Shown: positions 37,408-49,324, numbered from the stretch's first letter. The stretch is DNA of 64,000 bases from Enterobacter sp. 638 (GCF_000016325.1 NC_009436.1:4402001-4466000); one strand, 5' to 3'. Notes: generated from the letters alone by a model not told the origin. A program made the numbers and translations.

Positions 37408-40400
37408 ATGCAGGTCAGCAGAAGGCAGTTCTTTAAGATCTGCGCTGGCGGTATGGCAGGCACGACGGTAGCCGCACTGGGCTTTGCCCCAGGCGTCGCG
37501 CTCGCGGAAACACGGCAGTACAAACTGCTGCGCACCCGTGAAACCCGTAATACCTGCACTTACTGCTCTGTCGGTTGTGGGCTGTTAATGTATAGCCTCG
37601 GCGACGGCGCGAAAAACGCTAAAGCATCTATTTTCCATATCGAAGGTGACCCGGATCATCCGGTCAACCGTGGCGCGTTGTGCCCGAAAGGCGCAGGTCT
37701 GGTGGATTTCATCCACTCAGAAAGCCGCCTCAAATTCCCCGAGTACCGCGCACCTGGCTCTGATAAGTGGCAGCAAATCACCTGGGACGACGCATTTGAT
37801 CGCATCGCTAAGCTGATGAAAGAAGATCGCGACGCCAACTTTATGCCGCAGAACGCGGACGGTGTAACGGTCAACCGCTGGCTCTCCACCGGGATGCTCT
37901 GTGCCTCGGCGTCCAGCAACGAAACCGGCTATTTAACGCAGAAATTCACGCGCGCACTCGGTATGCTCGCGGTCGACAACCAGGCGCGTGTCTGACACGG
38001 ACCAACGGTAGCAAGTCTTGCTCCAACATTTGGTCGCGGTGCGATGACCAACCACTGGGTCGACATCAAAAACGCCAACCTCATCGTCGTGATGGGTGGG
38101 AATGCGGCAGAAGCACATCCGGTGGGATTCCGCTGGGCGATGGAAGCCAAAATCCATAATGGCGCGAAACTGATTGTGATCGATCCCCGCTTCACGCGAA
38201 CAGCGTCAGTGGCGGATTTCTATACCCCTATTCGATCAGGTACTGACATTACTTTCCTGTCAGGCGTTTTGCTGTACCTGCTCACCAACGAAAAATATAA
38301 CCGTGAATACGCCGAAGCCTACACCAACGCCAGCCTGATCGTGCGTGAGGATTATGGCTTTGAAGATGGCTTGTTCAGCGGTTACGACGCCGAAAAACGC
38401 AAGTACGACAAAACCAGCTGGAACTACGAGCTGGACGAGAACGGCTTTGCGAAACGCGACACCACGCTGACTCATCCGCGCTGTGTATGGAACCTGCTCA
38501 AAGAGCACGTTTCCCGTTACACGCCAGATGTGGTCGAAAACATCTGCGGCACGCCAAAAGCGGATTTCCTGAAAGTCTGCGAATACATTGCAGAAACCAG
38601 CGCCAAAGACAAAACGGCCTCGTTCCTGTATGCGCTCGGCTGGACGCAGCACTCCGTCGGGGCACAGAACATCCGCACCATGGCGATGATTCAGTTGCTG
38701 CTCGGCAATATGGGCATGGCAGGCGGCGGCGTGAACGCCCTGCGCGGTCACTCCAACATTCAGGGGCTCACCGACCTTGGTCTGCTGTCACAAAGCCTGA
38801 CGGGCTACATGACGCTGCCAAGCGAGAAGCAAACCGACCTCCAGACCTATCTGACTGCCAACACGCCGAAACCGCTGCTGGAAGGCCAGGTCAACTACTG
38901 GGGCAACTACCCGAAATTCTTCGTCTCGATGATGAAGGCCTTCTACGGCGACAAAGCGACGGCAGAGAACAGCTGGGGCTTTGACTGGTTGCCGAAGTGG
39001 GACAAAGGGTACGACGTGCTGCAGTACTTCGAGATGATGCACCAGGGCAAAGTGAACGGCTATCTGTGCCAGGGCTTTAACCCGGTCGCCTCGTTCCCGA
39101 ACAAAAACAAAGTAGTAGAGTCACTGTCGAAACTGAAATTCCTGGTCACCATTGACCCGCTCAATACCGAGACCGCGACGTTCTGGCAGAACCACGGTGA
39201 ATCAAACGACGTCGATCCGTCGAAGATTCAGACCGAAGTGTTCCGTTTGCCATCGACCTGCTTCGCCGAAGAGAACGGTTCTATCGTCAACTCTGGCCGC
39301 TGGCTGCAATGGCACTGGAAAGGTGCAGACGCCCCAGGCATCGCCATGAACGACGGCGAGATCCTGGCCGGTATCTTCATGCGGCTGCGTAAAATGTATG
39401 CGACCGAAGGCGGCGCGAATCCGGAACCGGTTCTGAACATGACCTGGAACTATTCGACGCCAGAAAATCCAGCGCCAGAAGAAGTGGCGATGGAGAGCAA
39501 CGGTAAAGCATTGGCGGATATTATCGATCCGGCCACCGGCACCGTGCTGGCGAAGAAAGGTGAACAGCTGAGCACCTTTGCGCATCTGCGCGATGACGGC
39601 TCAACCTCCAGCGGCTGCTGGATCTTCGCCGGTAGCTGGACGCCGAAAGGCAATCAGATGGCTAACCGCGATAACGCCGATCCATCGGGTCTTGGCAATA
39701 CGCTGGGCTGGGCGTGGGCGTGGCCGCTGAACCGCCGCATTCTGTATAACCGCGCATCCGCCGATCCGCAGGGCAATCCGTGGGACCCGAAACGCCAGCT
39801 CCTGAAATGGGATGGCGCGAAATGGGGTGGCGTCGATATTCCGGACTACAGCGCCGCCGCACCGGGCAGCAACGTGGGGCCGTTTATCATGCAGCCTGAA
39901 GGGATGGGCCGCCTGTTTGCTATCGATAAGATGGCGGAAGGGCCGTTCCCGGAACACTACGAGCCGTTTGAGACGCCGCTGGGCACTAACCCGCTGCACC
40001 CGAACGTTATCTCTAACCCTGCCGCCCGTATCTTTAAAGGCGATCTGGAAGCGCTGGGTAAAAAAGATAAATTCCCGTATGTCGGCACCACTTACCGCCT
40101 GACCGAGCACTTCCACTACTGGACCAAGCATGCGCTGCTTAACGCCATCGCACAGCCGGAACAGTTTGTAGAGATCGGTGAGAAGCTGGCGAATAAGCTC
40201 GGCATCGCCCACGGCGACACGGTGAAAGTCTCGTCTAACCGTGGCTATATCAAAGCCAAGGCGGTGGTGACTAAACGTATTCGCACGTTGCAGGTACACG
40301 GGCAAGAGGTGGATACCATCGGCATCCCGATTCACTGGGGTTACGAAGGCGTGGCGAAGAAAGGCTTTATCGCCAACACCCTGACACCGTTCGTCGGCGA

Positions 40401-40458
40401 TGCGAACACGCAGACGCCGGAGTTTAAGGCTTTCCTCGTGAACGTGGAAAAGGTGTAA
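37408..40458 (+). CDS. fdoG: Formate dehydrogenase-O, selenocysteine-containing catalytic subunit
   Basis: 1016 residues when TGA 37993-37995 is read as selenocysteine (residue 196, the same position as in E. coli). A Tat signal RRQFFK opens the protein. A [4Fe-4S] site CTYCSVGC follows, then the molybdopterin domains. It oxidises formate to CO2 in the periplasm. AAGGAG precedes the ATG. First gene of fdoGHI-fdhE, 13 bp before fdoH. Not a frameshift: the frame is unchanged on both sides of the TGA. Confidence 0.97.
37993..38036 (+). promoter_or_regulatory. Selenocysteine codon and SECIS hairpin of fdoG
   Basis: TGA-CACGGACCAACGGTAGCA is followed by a small loop AGTC and pairing TTGCTCCAACATTTGG. 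This is the layout of bacterial SECIS elements, in which the SelB-binding loop lies about 20 nt after the UGA. The context V-U-H-G-P is that of the formate dehydrogenase family. Confidence 0.88.
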
Positions 40459-40470
40459 GGAAGACGACTT

Positions 40471-41394
40471 ATGGCTTATCAATCGCAAGACATTATTCGT
40501 CGTTCCGCGACTAACGGTTTCACGCCCGCGCCTCAGGCGCGGGACCACCAGCAGGAAGTGGCGAAGCTTATCGACGTCACCACCTGTATTGGCTGTAAGG
40601 CCTGTCAGGTGGCGTGTTCCGAGTGGAACGATATCCGTGATGAAGTGGGACATAACGTCGGGGTGTACGATAACCCCGCCGATTTGACCGCGAAATCCTG
40701 GACGGTGATGCGTTTTTCGGAAGTGGAACAGAACGACAAACTGGAATGGCTGATCCGCAAAGACGGCTGTATGCACTGCGCCGATCCGGGCTGCCTGAAG
40801 GCGTGTCCGTCTGAAGGCGCTATCATTCAGTATGCCAACGGCATCGTCGATTTTCAGTCCGAACAGTGCATTGGCTGCGGCTATTGCATTGCGGGTTGTC
40901 CGTTCGACGTACCGCGCATGAACCCGGAAGACAACCGCGTCTACAAATGTACGCTGTGCGTTGACCGCGTGAACGTCGGCCAGGAGCCGGCCTGCGTGAA
41001 AACCTGTCCGACTGGCGCTATTCACTTTGGATCCAAAGAGGATATGAAAACGCTGGCGGGCGAGCGCGTGTCCGAGCTGAAAACCCGTGGTTATGACAAC
41101 GCCGGTCTGTACGATCCGGCGGGCGTTGGCGGGACGCATGTGATGTATGTGCTGCACCATGCCGACAAGCCGAATCTGTATCACGGCCTGCCGGAAAACC
41201 CGGAGATCAGCGCGACCGTGAAGTTCTGGAAAGGTATCTGGAAACCGCTGGCCGCCGTTGGCTTTGCAGCGACGTTTGCCGCCAGTATCTTCCACTACGT
41301 CGGCGTCGGTCCTAACCGTGCGGATGATGAAGAAGACAATCTTCATGAGGAAAAAGACACGCCTCGTGACGATCGTGAGGAGGAGCGCAAATGA
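40471..41394 (+). CDS. fdoH: Formate dehydrogenase-O iron-sulfur subunit
   Basis: 307 residues. Four cysteine clusters for four [4Fe-4S] centres are seen: [35 protein letters not shown] and CTLCVDR...CVKTC. A C-terminal membrane helix ([24 protein letters not shown]) anchors it to FdoI. The charged tail after the helix ([16 protein letters not shown]) is about seven residues longer than in E. coli (300 aa). Overlaps fdoI by four bases. Confidence 0.96.
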   Translation: MAYQSQDIIRRSATNGFTPAPQARDHQQEVAKLIDVTTCIGCKACQVACSEWNDIRDEVGHNVGVYDNPADLTAKSWTVMRFSEVEQNDKLEWLIRKDGCMHCADPGCLKACPSEGAIIQYANGIVDFQSEQCIGCGYCIAGCPFDVPRMNPEDNRVYKCTLCVDRVNVGQEPACVKTCPTGAIHFGSKEDMKTLAGERVSELKTRGYDNAGLYDPAGVGGTHVMYVLHHADKPNLYHGLPENPEISATVKFWKGIWKPLAAVGFAATFAASIFHYVGVGPNRADDEEDNLHEEKDTPRDDREEERK

Positions 41395-42026
41395 GGAAAC
41401 GTGACACCATCGTGCGCTACACCGCGCCGGAACGTATCAACCACTGGGTCACCGCTTTCTGCTTCATGCTGGCGGCGATAAGCGGACTGGGATTTTTCTT
41501 CCCGTCGTTCAACTGGCTGATGCAAATATTGGGCACCCCGCAGCTGGCGCGAATTCTGCACCCGTTTGTGGGCGTGATTATGTTTGCGTCGTTCATCATC
41601 ATGTTTTTCCGTTACTGGCACCATAACCTAATCAATCGGGATGATATCTTTTGGGCGAAGAATATTCGTAAGATCATCGTCAACGAGGAAGTGGGTGACA
41701 CCGGGCGTTATAACTTCGGCCAGAAATGCGTATTCTGGGCGGCGATTATTTTCCTGGTTCTGCTGCTGGTGAGCGGTGTGATCATCTGGCGTCCGTATTT
41801 TGCGCCTGCTTTCTCAATCCCGGTGATCCGATTTGCGCTGATGCTGCATTCATTTGCCGCAGTCGCGTTAATTGTGGTTATCATGGTGCATATTTACGCG
41901 GCCCTTTGGGTCAAAGGCACCATTACCGCGATGGTGGAAGGATGGGTTACCAGCGCATGGGCGAAGAAACATCACCCGCGCTGGTACCGTGAAGTCCGCC
42001 GGAAACAGGAAAAGTCATCTGAATGA
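41391..42026 (+). CDS. fdoI: Formate dehydrogenase-O cytochrome b556 subunit
   Basis: 211 residues with four helices. Haem-ligand histidines lie in [46 protein letters not shown]. It passes electrons from FdoH to menaquinone in the inner membrane. Coupled by ATGA overlaps to fdoH and fdhE. Confidence 0.96.
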   Translation: MRKRDTIVRYTAPERINHWVTAFCFMLAAISGLGFFFPSFNWLMQILGTPQLARILHPFVGVIMFASFIIMFFRYWHHNLINRDDIFWAKNIRKIIVNEEVGDTGRYNFGQKCVFWAAIIFLVLLLVSGVIIWRPYFAPAFSIPVIRFALMLHSFAAVALIVVIMVHIYAALWVKGTITAMVEGWVTSAWAKKHHPRWYREVRRKQEKSSE

Positions 42027-42952
42027 GCATTCGCATAATCCCGCAAGATGAGCTGGGTTCGAGCGAGAAACGCACGGCGGATTACATTCCGCCGTTGTTA
42101 TTCCCCAGACTCAAGAACCTCTACAACCGCCGCGCAGAGCGTCTGCGCGAGTTGGCAGAGAACAATCCGCTTGGCGATTTCTTGCGCTTCGCTGCGCTTA
42201 TCGCCCATGCGCAGGAAGTGGTGCTGTATGACCACCCGCTGCAAATCGACCTGACCGCGCGCATCAAAGAAGCGAACGATCAGGGCAAGCCGCCGCTAGA
42301 TATCCACGTTTTGCCGCGCGATAAGCACTGGCACACGCTGCTGCAATCACTGATTGCTGAGCTGAAGCCAGAGATGAGCGGTCCGGCACTGGCGGTTATC
42401 GAGAATCTGGAAAAAGCCTCTGCGCTTGAACTGGAAGAGATGGCGAGCGCGCTGTTTGCTGCCGATTTTGCGTTAGTTAGCAGTGATAAAGCACCGTTTA
42501 TTTGGGCTGCGCTGTCGCTCTACTGGGCGCAAATGGCCAGCCTGATTCCGGGCAAAGCGCGCGCTGAGTACGGTGAAGCCCGCCAGTTCTGCCCAGTCTG
42601 TGGCTCAATGCCCGTCACCAGCATGGTGCAAATCGGTACGACGCAAGGCTTGCGCTATTTGCACTGCAACCTGTGTGAAACCGAGTGGCATGTGGTGCGC
42701 ATTAAATGCAGCAACTGCGAGCAGACCCGCGATCTGAACTACTGGTCGCTGGAAAACGAAAACGCTGCGGTAAAAGCGGAAAGTTGCGGTGATTGCGGGA
42801 CGTACCTGAAGATTCTTTATCAGGAAAAAGACCCGAAAGTCGAGGCCGTCGCAGACGATCTCGCCACGCTGGTACTGGACGCGCACATGGAGCAAGAGGG
42901 CTTTGCCCGTAGCTCTATCAACCCGTTCCTGTTCCCGGGTGAAGGGGAGTAA
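42023..42952 (+). CDS. fdhE: Formate dehydrogenase accessory protein FdhE
   Basis: 309 residues. Four CxxC pairs ([30 protein letters not shown]) form rubredoxin-like iron sites. It is needed for maturation of respiratory formate dehydrogenases in the cytoplasm. Last gene of the fdo operon. Confidence 0.96.
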   Translation: MSIRIIPQDELGSSEKRTADYIPPLLFPRLKNLYNRRAERLRELAENNPLGDFLRFAALIAHAQEVVLYDHPLQIDLTARIKEANDQGKPPLDIHVLPRDKHWHTLLQSLIAELKPEMSGPALAVIENLEKASALELEEMASALFAADFALVSSDKAPFIWAALSLYWAQMASLIPGKARAEYGEARQFCPVCGSMPVTSMVQIGTTQGLRYLHCNLCETEWHVVRIKCSNCEQTRDLNYWSLENENAAVKAESCGDCGTYLKILYQEKDPKVEAVADDLATLVLDAHMEQEGFARSSINPFLFPGEGE

Positions 42953-42960
42953 TTTCCTAC

Positions 42961-43000
42961 TTTAGTGAGTGCCGGGCGGCATACGTTGCCTGGCACTAAA
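42961..43000. repeat. Inverted repeat after fdhE
   Basis: TTTAGTGAGTGCCGGGCGGC, a short loop and GTTGCCTGGCACTAAA form a hairpin resembling a REP unit (GCCGGGCGGC core). It may end or stabilise the fdo transcript. Confidence 0.6.
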
Positions 43001-43188
43001 GTTTATCGGGTGAAACCACGCCTGCAATCCAGTAAAGTCTTTGGTATTTCGTGAAATTAACGCGCAATTTCTGCTCTGGGTAGTAACCAAAATGATGGCA
43101 TCGGGAAGTTCATCCCATGTATCTCTCGGAGCGACACGCTTCTTTCAGCAATCTCTCGCGACACATCAATAATTTCAATAGCGTCCAT
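42962..43188 (-). pseudogene. PIN-domain (VapC-like) toxin remnant, frameshifted
   Basis: On the minus strand a frame from 43188 reads MDAIEIIDVSREIAERSVSLRE and then leaves frame. In another frame the sequence continues DELPDAIILVTTQSRNCALI then SRNTKDFTGL and ends at TAA 42962. The LPDAII...T...LISRNTKDF pattern is the C-terminal half of PIN-domain ribonucleases. The N-terminal catalytic Asp region and the antitoxin are not recognisable. Read through the gap 42953-43377 I saw no other gene. Confidence 0.7.
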
Positions 43189-43377
43189 CACTGCCGCACC
43201 TTTAGCTTTGTGACCGTGTTTACGCGCCCCACCATGGCTTCTATCCAGATTTAGAACGGCGGTCTTCGATTCTGCGAGTCGCTTTCCATTATCTAATCCC
43301 TACCTAAATCCTCTATTTTCATCTGTAAAAAATCGCGCTATAAGACTGTATATCCGCACAGTAAAAAGGACAAATTC

Positions 43378-44292
43378 ATGGCACTGGAAAAGGGTATTGA
43401 TAAGCTGGTTCAGGATTTCATTGCAGCCGGGCGACCTTCGTCTCGAAACCAGAATATTGATGATCGGCGAGCAGGATACGTTGCCAGCAGAGTGCTATCC
43501 GGAAAAACGGAGACACGGGTAAAAGTGGAAACGTTCGATTTGGAAGGCATAACTTTCCGCGTATTTTCACCACTCAATGCATCAGAAACTCTACCCGCGG
43601 TAATCTACTACCACGGTGGCTGCTTTATCAGCGGGGGTTTTGATACCCATGATAATCAGCTCCGCCAACTGGCGTTTTACAGTCACTGTCGGGTCATTGC
43701 GGTTCAGTACAGGCTGGCCCCCGAACATGTCTTCCCCGCTGCGCATGACGACGCGGAGAAAGGCGCTAATCTGGTCTGGCAATACGCCGAATTGTTTGGT
43801 GCGGATAAACAGCGTCTCACACTTTGCGGAGACAGTGCTGGAGGCCATCTGGCGTTGGTGACGTCATTGCGGCTTAAAGCTGCAGGAACATGGCAACCCG
43901 CGCAACTTATTCTTATTTATCCTATGCTTGATGCCACGGCACTGTGTGAGAGTTATACCCGCAATGGCGTAGATTATGTCATCACCCGCGATACGCTGCA
44001 GAGCGGCTATGAAATGTATCTGCCGAATGGTGAACGCCAACATCCAGAAGTCAGTCCGATATGGCGCGATGATTTTAGCGGTCTACCGCCTGTACATATT
44101 ATTACGGCTGAGTTTGATCCACTGTGCGATGAGGGCGAGGCTCTCTATGAGCGCCTGACAGAGCAAAGCGTGGTGTGCACTGCTCAGCGGTGGCAGGGCG
44201 TGATTCACGGATTCTTTCAACTGGGCGGCATAAGCCAGTCTGCACGCGATGTTATGAAAGATATCGCATGGCGAGTTGGGACAGCCCGGTAA
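43378..44292 (+). CDS. Alpha/beta-hydrolase, hormone-sensitive-lipase family esterase
   Basis: 304 residues. The oxyanion HGG motif (79-81), nucleophile elbow G-D-S153-A-G-G, acid D247 (AEFDPLCDE) and H277 (GVIHGFF) form a full catalytic set, as in E. coli Aes. No signal peptide, so cytoplasmic. Its substrate is unknown. No homologue lies at this place in E. coli, and a toxin remnant adjoins it, so the segment 42960-44300 looks accessory. Confidence 0.85.
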   Translation: MALEKGIDKLVQDFIAAGRPSSRNQNIDDRRAGYVASRVLSGKTETRVKVETFDLEGITFRVFSPLNASETLPAVIYYHGGCFISGGFDTHDNQLRQLAFYSHCRVIAVQYRLAPEHVFPAAHDDAEKGANLVWQYAELFGADKQRLTLCGDSAGGHLALVTSLRLKAAGTWQPAQLILIYPMLDATALCESYTRNGVDYVITRDTLQSGYEMYLPNGERQHPEVSPIWRDDFSGLPPVHIITAEFDPLCDEGEALYERLTEQSVVCTAQRWQGVIHGFFQLGGISQSARDVMKDIAWRVGTAR

Positions 44293-44312
44293 TGCACCAG
44301 GCTGGCTTGAAG

Positions 44313-45302
44313 CTACTCTTCCTCGTTCCCGCCCTCTTCAAAGGCACCGTACGGTTTCGCAGGCAGGACGATGTAGGTTCCCTCGAACACAGCTCCCGAC
44401 GTCTCGTCGCCAAACAATTCTACCTGCATCTGCACGCGGGCTTTACGTCCGCGCGCCAGACGGTCCAGATCGCCGCTCAGACAGCCTAAATCGGCAATCG
44501 CGCTTGGTTTACCGCTGATGGGCCTGCTGTAACGGATATGCGCATCGGCAAGAATAATGGTGCCGCCAAGGTGGCGTTCGCGCAGCATTAGCCAGATCAA
44601 CCCCCAGCCCGTCAGCGTCGCCAGCGAGAACAGACTCCCGGCAAACAGCGTGTGGTGCGGGTTTTGATTGCCGATTTCCGGCATGGTGGTAATGAATTTC
44701 TGCCCGGTATATTGCTGGATGCGTACGCCCATTTTCTCGCTGAGCGGAATGTGCTGATACCAAGCCTGCTGCAGCTGACCGCACCAGTCACCGCGATGCA
44801 AAATGTCATCGAGGGAGGCGATCGGTTTGATCATCAGGAAATGCCGTATCGGCGTGGTTTGTGGCGCGGTGATTTCGCCTTCGTTGACGAATCCCAGCTT
44901 GGAGAAAAACTCGACCGCATCTTCGCGGGCACTACAGGTGACGCGCTTTACGCCCTCCTGACGGGCAACGGACTCCAGCGTCATCGCCATCAGCGTGCCC
45001 AGCCCTTTGTCCTGCACGGAGGGATGAACCGCCATAAAGCGGATGGATGCTTCATAGTCGGCGTTGATGTATAAGCGGCCGACCGCAACCAGATTCCCCT
45101 CTTCATCCACCACCATCTGATGGTGCGCCATTGCATCCCAGGCATCACGCTCTGAGCCTTTCGGCTGATGCAACGGTTTGCGCAGCATTTCCCAACGGAA
45201 ATGGTAGTAAACCTCTAACTCTTCTTCTGTTTGCGGTACGCGTAGATGATACATAGCGGTACTCTCTCTTGTTACCCGCGGCCAGGCCGCCAACTGGCTC
45301 AT
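44313..45302 (-). CDS. fabY: FabY/YiiD, GNAT plus thioesterase-like protein for fatty-acid initiation
   Basis: 329 residues, as in E. coli. The N-terminal half is a GNAT acyltransferase ([19 protein letters not shown], acetyl-CoA loop), the C-terminal half a hot-dog thioesterase-like domain ([19 protein letters not shown]). It is proposed to start fatty-acid synthesis by making acetoacetyl-ACP. The ATG overlaps the dtd stop (ATGA); a longer open frame upstream lies within dtd. Confidence 0.92.
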   Translation of the reverse strand: MSQLAAWPRVTRESTAMYHLRVPQTEEELEVYYHFRWEMLRKPLHQPKGSERDAWDAMAHHQMVVDEEGNLVAVGRLYINADYEASIRFMAVHPSVQDKGLGTLMAMTLESVARQEGVKRVTCSAREDAVEFFSKLGFVNEGEITAPQTTPIRHFLMIKPIASLDDILHRGDWCGQLQQAWYQHIPLSEKMGVRIQQYTGQKFITTMPEIGNQNPHHTLFAGSLFSLATLTGWGLIWLMLRERHLGGTIILADAHIRYSRPISGKPSAIADLGCLSGDLDRLARGRKARVQMQVELFGDETSGAVFEGTYIVLPAKPYGAFEEGGNEEE

Positions 45303-45736
45303 ACCTGCAGCCAGAAAGTGACGGGGCCATCGTTCACCAGCGAGACCTGCATATCTGCAGCGAATCGTCCGGTTTGCGTGTTCATTTCTTGTTGGCGACA
45401 ACGCTCAACAAAGTAGTCGTACAACGCCTCAGCACGATCGGGCGCAGCCCCTTTCGAAAATCCTGGGCGCATGCCACGGTCGGTATCGGCCGCCAGCGTA
45501 AATTGAGACACCACCAGCACGCTGCCACCGGCCTGCTGGACGTTGAGATTCATCTTGCCGTCTGCATCGCTGAAAATGCGATAGCCGAGCACTCGCTCGC
45601 ACAAGCGATTGGCTTTTTGCTCGTCGTCATCCTTTTCGACACCTAACAACACCAAAAGTCCTGGGCCAATTTCACCCGTCACCTCGTCCTCCACGGTGAC
45701 GCTGGCACGGGTTACACGCTGAATCAATGCAATCAT
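45299..45736 (-). CDS. dtd: D-aminoacyl-tRNA deacylase
   Basis: 145 residues from [16 protein letters not shown]. Active-site motifs SQFTLAAD and [11 protein letters not shown] (the Gly-cisPro/NXGP-type loop) are intact. It hydrolyses D-aminoacyl-tRNAs. Start and stop overlap yihY and fabY by four bases each, so the unit is co-translated. Confidence 0.96.
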   Translation of the reverse strand: MIALIQRVTRASVTVEDEVTGEIGPGLLVLLGVEKDDDEQKANRLCERVLGYRIFSDADGKMNLNVQQAGGSVLVVSQFTLAADTDRGMRPGFSKGAAPDRAEALYDYFVERCRQQEMNTQTGRFAADMQVSLVNDGPVTFWLQV

Positions 45737-46605
45737 GGTTGGTCTGCTTCTTCTTGTTCTGCGGCTAATTTGAGTTTGCGGTATTCCCCGAGAGTGACAG
45801 TTATTTCCGCCCCAAGCAAGACGATGCACCAGGTCCAGTAGACCCAGACGAACAGAATCGGCACGACAGCCAGCACGCCATAAATCAGCTGATAGGAAGG
45901 GAATGTGGTGATGTAAAGTGCGAAGCCTTTTTTTCCCAATTCGAAGAGAATGGCCGCAACCAGGGCACCGACAATGGCATCACGATTAGGGACACGAAGG
46001 GTCGGCACAATGCTGTAAAGGAGCCAAAAGGCGAGCCACGACAAAATCAGCGGAAAGATCCGCAGCACGTTATCAATCACCGTGTTCAGCTCGCTGGCCC
46101 AGCGCAGAGACAGCAGATAAGAACTGATGGCCAGGCTTGCCCCAGCCAGCAGCGGGCCGAGGGTTAAAATCATCCAGTAGACGGCGAAAGAGTAAACTTT
46201 TGGCCGCACTTTTTTGCTACGCCAGATGGTATTGAGTGCGCTATCAATGGCATACATCAGCAGCAGCGCCGTGACGATCAGCCCGCAGGCGCCGACCGCC
46301 GTCATCTTGCTGGAGTTGGCGACAAACTGTTCGATGTAGCGCTGGATGACGTCGCCCGTTGCCGGCATAAAGTTAGCAAAGACAAAATGTCGCAGTTGGA
46401 CGCTGACTTCCGAAAACATCGGAAATGCAGCGAACAGCGCAAAAATCACCGCCACCAGCGGCACCAACGAGAGCAACGACACATAAGCGAGATTGCCCGC
46501 CAGCGTGGTCATGTTGTCCTCATCAATGCGCTGCCAGAGCAGTTTTACCCATGCCCGAAACGGACGGGTGTGATGTGAGGCTTTTTGATGAACGTTTTTT
46601 AACAT
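45733..46605 (-). CDS. yihY: YihY/BrkB-family inner-membrane protein
   Basis: 290 residues with six hydrophobic helices. Family signatures [28 protein letters not shown] and [28 protein letters not shown] are present. Function uncertain; formerly annotated as ribonuclease BN, which it is not. It overlaps the yihX end by seven bases. Confidence 0.92.
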   Translation of the reverse strand: MLKNVHQKASHHTRPFRAWVKLLWQRIDEDNMTTLAGNLAYVSLLSLVPLVAVIFALFAAFPMFSEVSVQLRHFVFANFMPATGDVIQRYIEQFVANSSKMTAVGACGLIVTALLLMYAIDSALNTIWRSKKVRPKVYSFAVYWMILTLGPLLAGASLAISSYLLSLRWASELNTVIDNVLRIFPLILSWLAFWLLYSIVPTLRVPNRDAIVGALVAAILFELGKKGFALYITTFPSYQLIYGVLAVVPILFVWVYWTWCIVLLGAEITVTLGEYRKLKLAAEQEEADQP

Positions 46606-47198
46606 ACCTGCTTCGCAAAATAGTTCGGTATCGTCTCTTTCCCGGTCACCAAAATTGAGGTGATACCCAACTGGTTAGCACCCTCTATATTATCGGCGTT
46701 GTCGTCAAAAAAGACCGCATCGGCGGCGGAGAAACCTTCGGCCTGCAAGACGGCCTGGTAAATTCGCGCTTCCGGTTTACGCATGCCCATCTCCTGGGAA
46801 AGGTAAATTTTATCGGCTGCTGCGCGGATCTCCGGATATTCCTCCGGCCAGAAAGTGGTGTGAAGACGGTTGGTATTGGACAGGACTACCACGCGATGCC
46901 CCTGCTCACGCAGTTTGTGCATGATGTCGACAACATCCGGACGTATCGCCACAAAAACTGCCTGCCAGCCGTGGGAAAATTGCTCGTAGCTCAGCGGCAA
47001 ATCCATTTCATGGCACATCGCTTCTGCGAAGGCCTCATCGCTGATTTCACCGCGCTCGTGCTGATGAAACGCCTCGCCCATGGCGAAGTTCTGTTTGAGC
47101 GTCGCCAGCGGCACGCGGCTGAAATCGCTCCATGCGCCCAGCACCCGATTGAAATCGATATCAACGATGACATTTCCTAAGTCAAAGATATAAAGCAT
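46599..47198 (-). CDS. yihX: Alpha-D-glucose-1-phosphate phosphatase (HAD)
   Basis: 199 residues. HAD motif [16 protein letters not shown], motif II VVLSNTN, and motif [17 protein letters not shown]...[12 protein letters not shown] are all present. It releases glucose from alpha-glucose 1-phosphate. First gene of the yihX-yihY-dtd-fabY overlapping run. Confidence 0.94.
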   Translation of the reverse strand: MLYIFDLGNVIVDIDFNRVLGAWSDFSRVPLATLKQNFAMGEAFHQHERGEISDEAFAEAMCHEMDLPLSYEQFSHGWQAVFVAIRPDVVDIMHKLREQGHRVVVLSNTNRLHTTFWPEEYPEIRAAADKIYLSQEMGMRKPEARIYQAVLQAEGFSAADAVFFDDNADNIEGANQLGITSILVTGKETIPNYFAKQVC

Positions 47199-47304
47199 GT
47201 TTATCTCCCTTTGCGCCGTGAAGAAATAACTGTAGCGGGAAAGATAAGCTTTGGCTATGCGTCAGGTTCAGCTTAGCGCATCGGAGGGGGTCTGAATGGG
47301 TGCC

Positions 47305-47340
47305 AATAAAAAAGCCGCTGAAACTCAGCGGCTTTTTTTG
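47305..47340 (-). terminator. Terminator of typA
   Basis: AAGCCGCTGA, loop AAC, TCAGCGGCTT with A-run on one side and T-run on the other. On the minus strand the stem is followed by TTTTTTATTGG. Confidence 0.88.
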
Positions 47341-47393
47341 CCGGGTATCACTTTCGCTTAGCCCGGACTACGCATCCTTAAAAAGGAGTCGTA

Positions 47394-49217
47394 TTAGTCT
47401 TTGCTGCCACGGCCCGCACGTTTACGGTCGTTCTCAGTCAGGTGACGTTTACGGATACGTACGGAGGTAGGAGTCACTTCTACCAGTTCGTCGTCATCGA
47501 TAAATTCCAGAGCCTGCTCAAGAGACATTTTCAGTGCTGGAACCAGCGTGGTCGCTTCGTCAGTACCGGAAGCACGCATGTTGGTCAGTTTCTTACCGGT
47601 CAGGCAGTTTACAGTCAGGTCGTTAGAACGACTGTGAATACCGATGATCTGGCCTTCGTAAACTTCTGCACCGTGACCCAGGAACAGCTTACCGCGATCC
47701 TGCAGGCTGAACAGTGCGAACGCAACTGCTTTACCCTGGCCGTTAGAGATCAGCACGCCGTTCTGGCGCTGGCCGATTTCACCCGGTTTAACGTCATCGT
47801 AGTGGCTGAACGTGGAGTACAGCAGACCAGTACCAGACGTCATGGTCATGAACTCGGTACGGAAGCCGATCAGGCCACGTGCCGGGATCAGGTAATCCAG
47901 ACGAATACGGCCTTTGCCGTCAGGGATCATGTCTTTGACATCGCCCTTACGCTCGCCCATTGCCTGCATCACAGAACCCTGGTGCTGTTCTTCGATGTCC
48001 AGCGTCACGTTCTCGAACGGCTCTTGCAAACGGCCGTCGATCATACGGTTGATAACTTTCGGACGGGACACAGCCAGTTCGAAGCCTTCACGACGCATGT
48101 TTTCGATAAGAACGGACAGGTGCAGCTCACCACGACCGGATACACGGAACGCGTCCGCATCTTCGGTTTCTTCAACACGCAGTGCCACGTTGTGCACCAG
48201 CTCTTTGTTCAGGCGGTCAAGAATCTGACGAGAGGTAACATATTTACCTTCTTTGCCACAGAACGGAGAGGTGTTGACGTTGAAGAACATGGTAACTGTT
48301 GGTTCATCAACAGACAGCGCTGGCAGCGCTTCGACATTTTGCGGATCGCAAAGGGTGTCGGAGATGTTCAGTTCGCCCAGACCGGTGATCGCGATGATAT
48401 CGCCCGCTTCAGCTTCGGTGGATTCAATACGCTCCAGACCGAGGTGAGTCAGTACTTTACCGACTTTACCGTTACGTGTTTTACCTTCGCTGTCGATCAG
48501 AGTGATCTGCTGGTTAGGTTTCACACGGCCACGTTTGATACGACCGATGCCGATTACGCCAACGTAGTTGTTGTAATCCAGCTGGGAGATTTGCATCTGG
48601 AACGGACCGTCAAGATCAACGCTCGGTGCTTTAACGTGGTCAACGATAGCCTGGTACAGCGGGGTCATGTCTTCCGCCATATCAGTGTGTTCGTTGCCCG
48701 CGATACCCATCAATGCTGATGCATAGATAATTGGGAAGTCGAGTTGCTCGTCGCTTGCATCCAGGTTTACGAACAGGTCGAAGACCTGATCCACAACCCA
48801 GTCAGGACGCGCGCCAGGACGGTCAACTTTGTTGATAACCACGATTGGCTTCAAACCATGGGCAAATGCCTTTTTGGTTACGAAGCGCGTCTGCGGCATT
48901 GGGCCATCCATTGCGTCAACGACCAGCAGAACGGAGTCTACCATGGACATTACACGTTCAACTTCACCACCGAAGTCGGCGTGCCCTGGGGTATCAACGA
49001 TGTTGATACGGTAGTCATTCCATTTGATAGCGGTGTTTTTAGCGAGGATGGTAATCCCACGCTCTTTCTCCAAATCGTTGGAGTCCATCACGCGTTCGGT
49101 GGCTTCCGCACGATCATTGCTGAACGTACCGGATTGCTGTAGCAGCTTGTCAACCAGGGTAGTTTTACCATGGTCAACGTGCGCGATGATGGCGATATTA
49201 CGCAGATTTTCGATCAC
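47394..49217 (-). CDS. typA: Ribosome-associated GTPase TypA/BipA
   Basis: 607 residues. GTPase motifs are [31 protein letters not shown] and NKVDRPGAR, then EF-G-like domains III and V and the BipA-specific C-terminal region ending [10 protein letters not shown]. It assists 50S assembly, notably under cold and stress. It is divergent from glnA. Confidence 0.97.
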   Translation of the reverse strand: MIENLRNIAIIAHVDHGKTTLVDKLLQQSGTFSNDRAEATERVMDSNDLEKERGITILAKNTAIKWNDYRINIVDTPGHADFGGEVERVMSMVDSVLLVVDAMDGPMPQTRFVTKKAFAHGLKPIVVINKVDRPGARPDWVVDQVFDLFVNLDASDEQLDFPIIYASALMGIAGNEHTDMAEDMTPLYQAIVDHVKAPSVDLDGPFQMQISQLDYNNYVGVIGIGRIKRGRVKPNQQITLIDSEGKTRNGKVGKVLTHLGLERIESTEAEAGDIIAITGLGELNISDTLCDPQNVEALPALSVDEPTVTMFFNVNTSPFCGKEGKYVTSRQILDRLNKELVHNVALRVEETEDADAFRVSGRGELHLSVLIENMRREGFELAVSRPKVINRMIDGRLQEPFENVTLDIEEQHQGSVMQAMGERKGDVKDMIPDGKGRIRLDYLIPARGLIGFRTEFMTMTSGTGLLYSTFSHYDDVKPGEIGQRQNGVLISNGQGKAVAFALFSLQDRGKLFLGHGAEVYEGQIIGIHSRSNDLTVNCLTGKKLTNMRASGTDEATTLVPALKMSLEQALEFIDDDELVEVTPTSVRIRKRHLTENDRKRAGRGSKD

Positions 49218-49324
49218 AACTTTGCCTCAGGCATTTAGAAATAGCGCGTTATTGTACACGGATTAATCGCAGGACTAAACAGGATCACAAACATCCTCCG
49301 CAAACAAGTATTGCAGAGTTGCTT

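Noticed and set aside
37408..40458. fdoG looks like two genes separated by a stop
   Set aside because: The frame is the same on both sides of the TGA, the residue is the family's selenocysteine position and a SECIS-like hairpin follows.
39601..41346. 581-codon open frame on the minus strand
   Set aside because: It runs antisense through fdoG and fdoH, whose proteins are fully recognisable. Long antisense frames are common in GC-rich biased genes.
44313..45401. Longer FabY start upstream
   Set aside because: The extra 33 codons lie inside dtd in another frame; the ATGA overlap start gives the family length.
47442..48719. 425-codon plus-strand frame
   Set aside because: Entirely antisense to typA; composition is that of a mirrored highly expressed gene.
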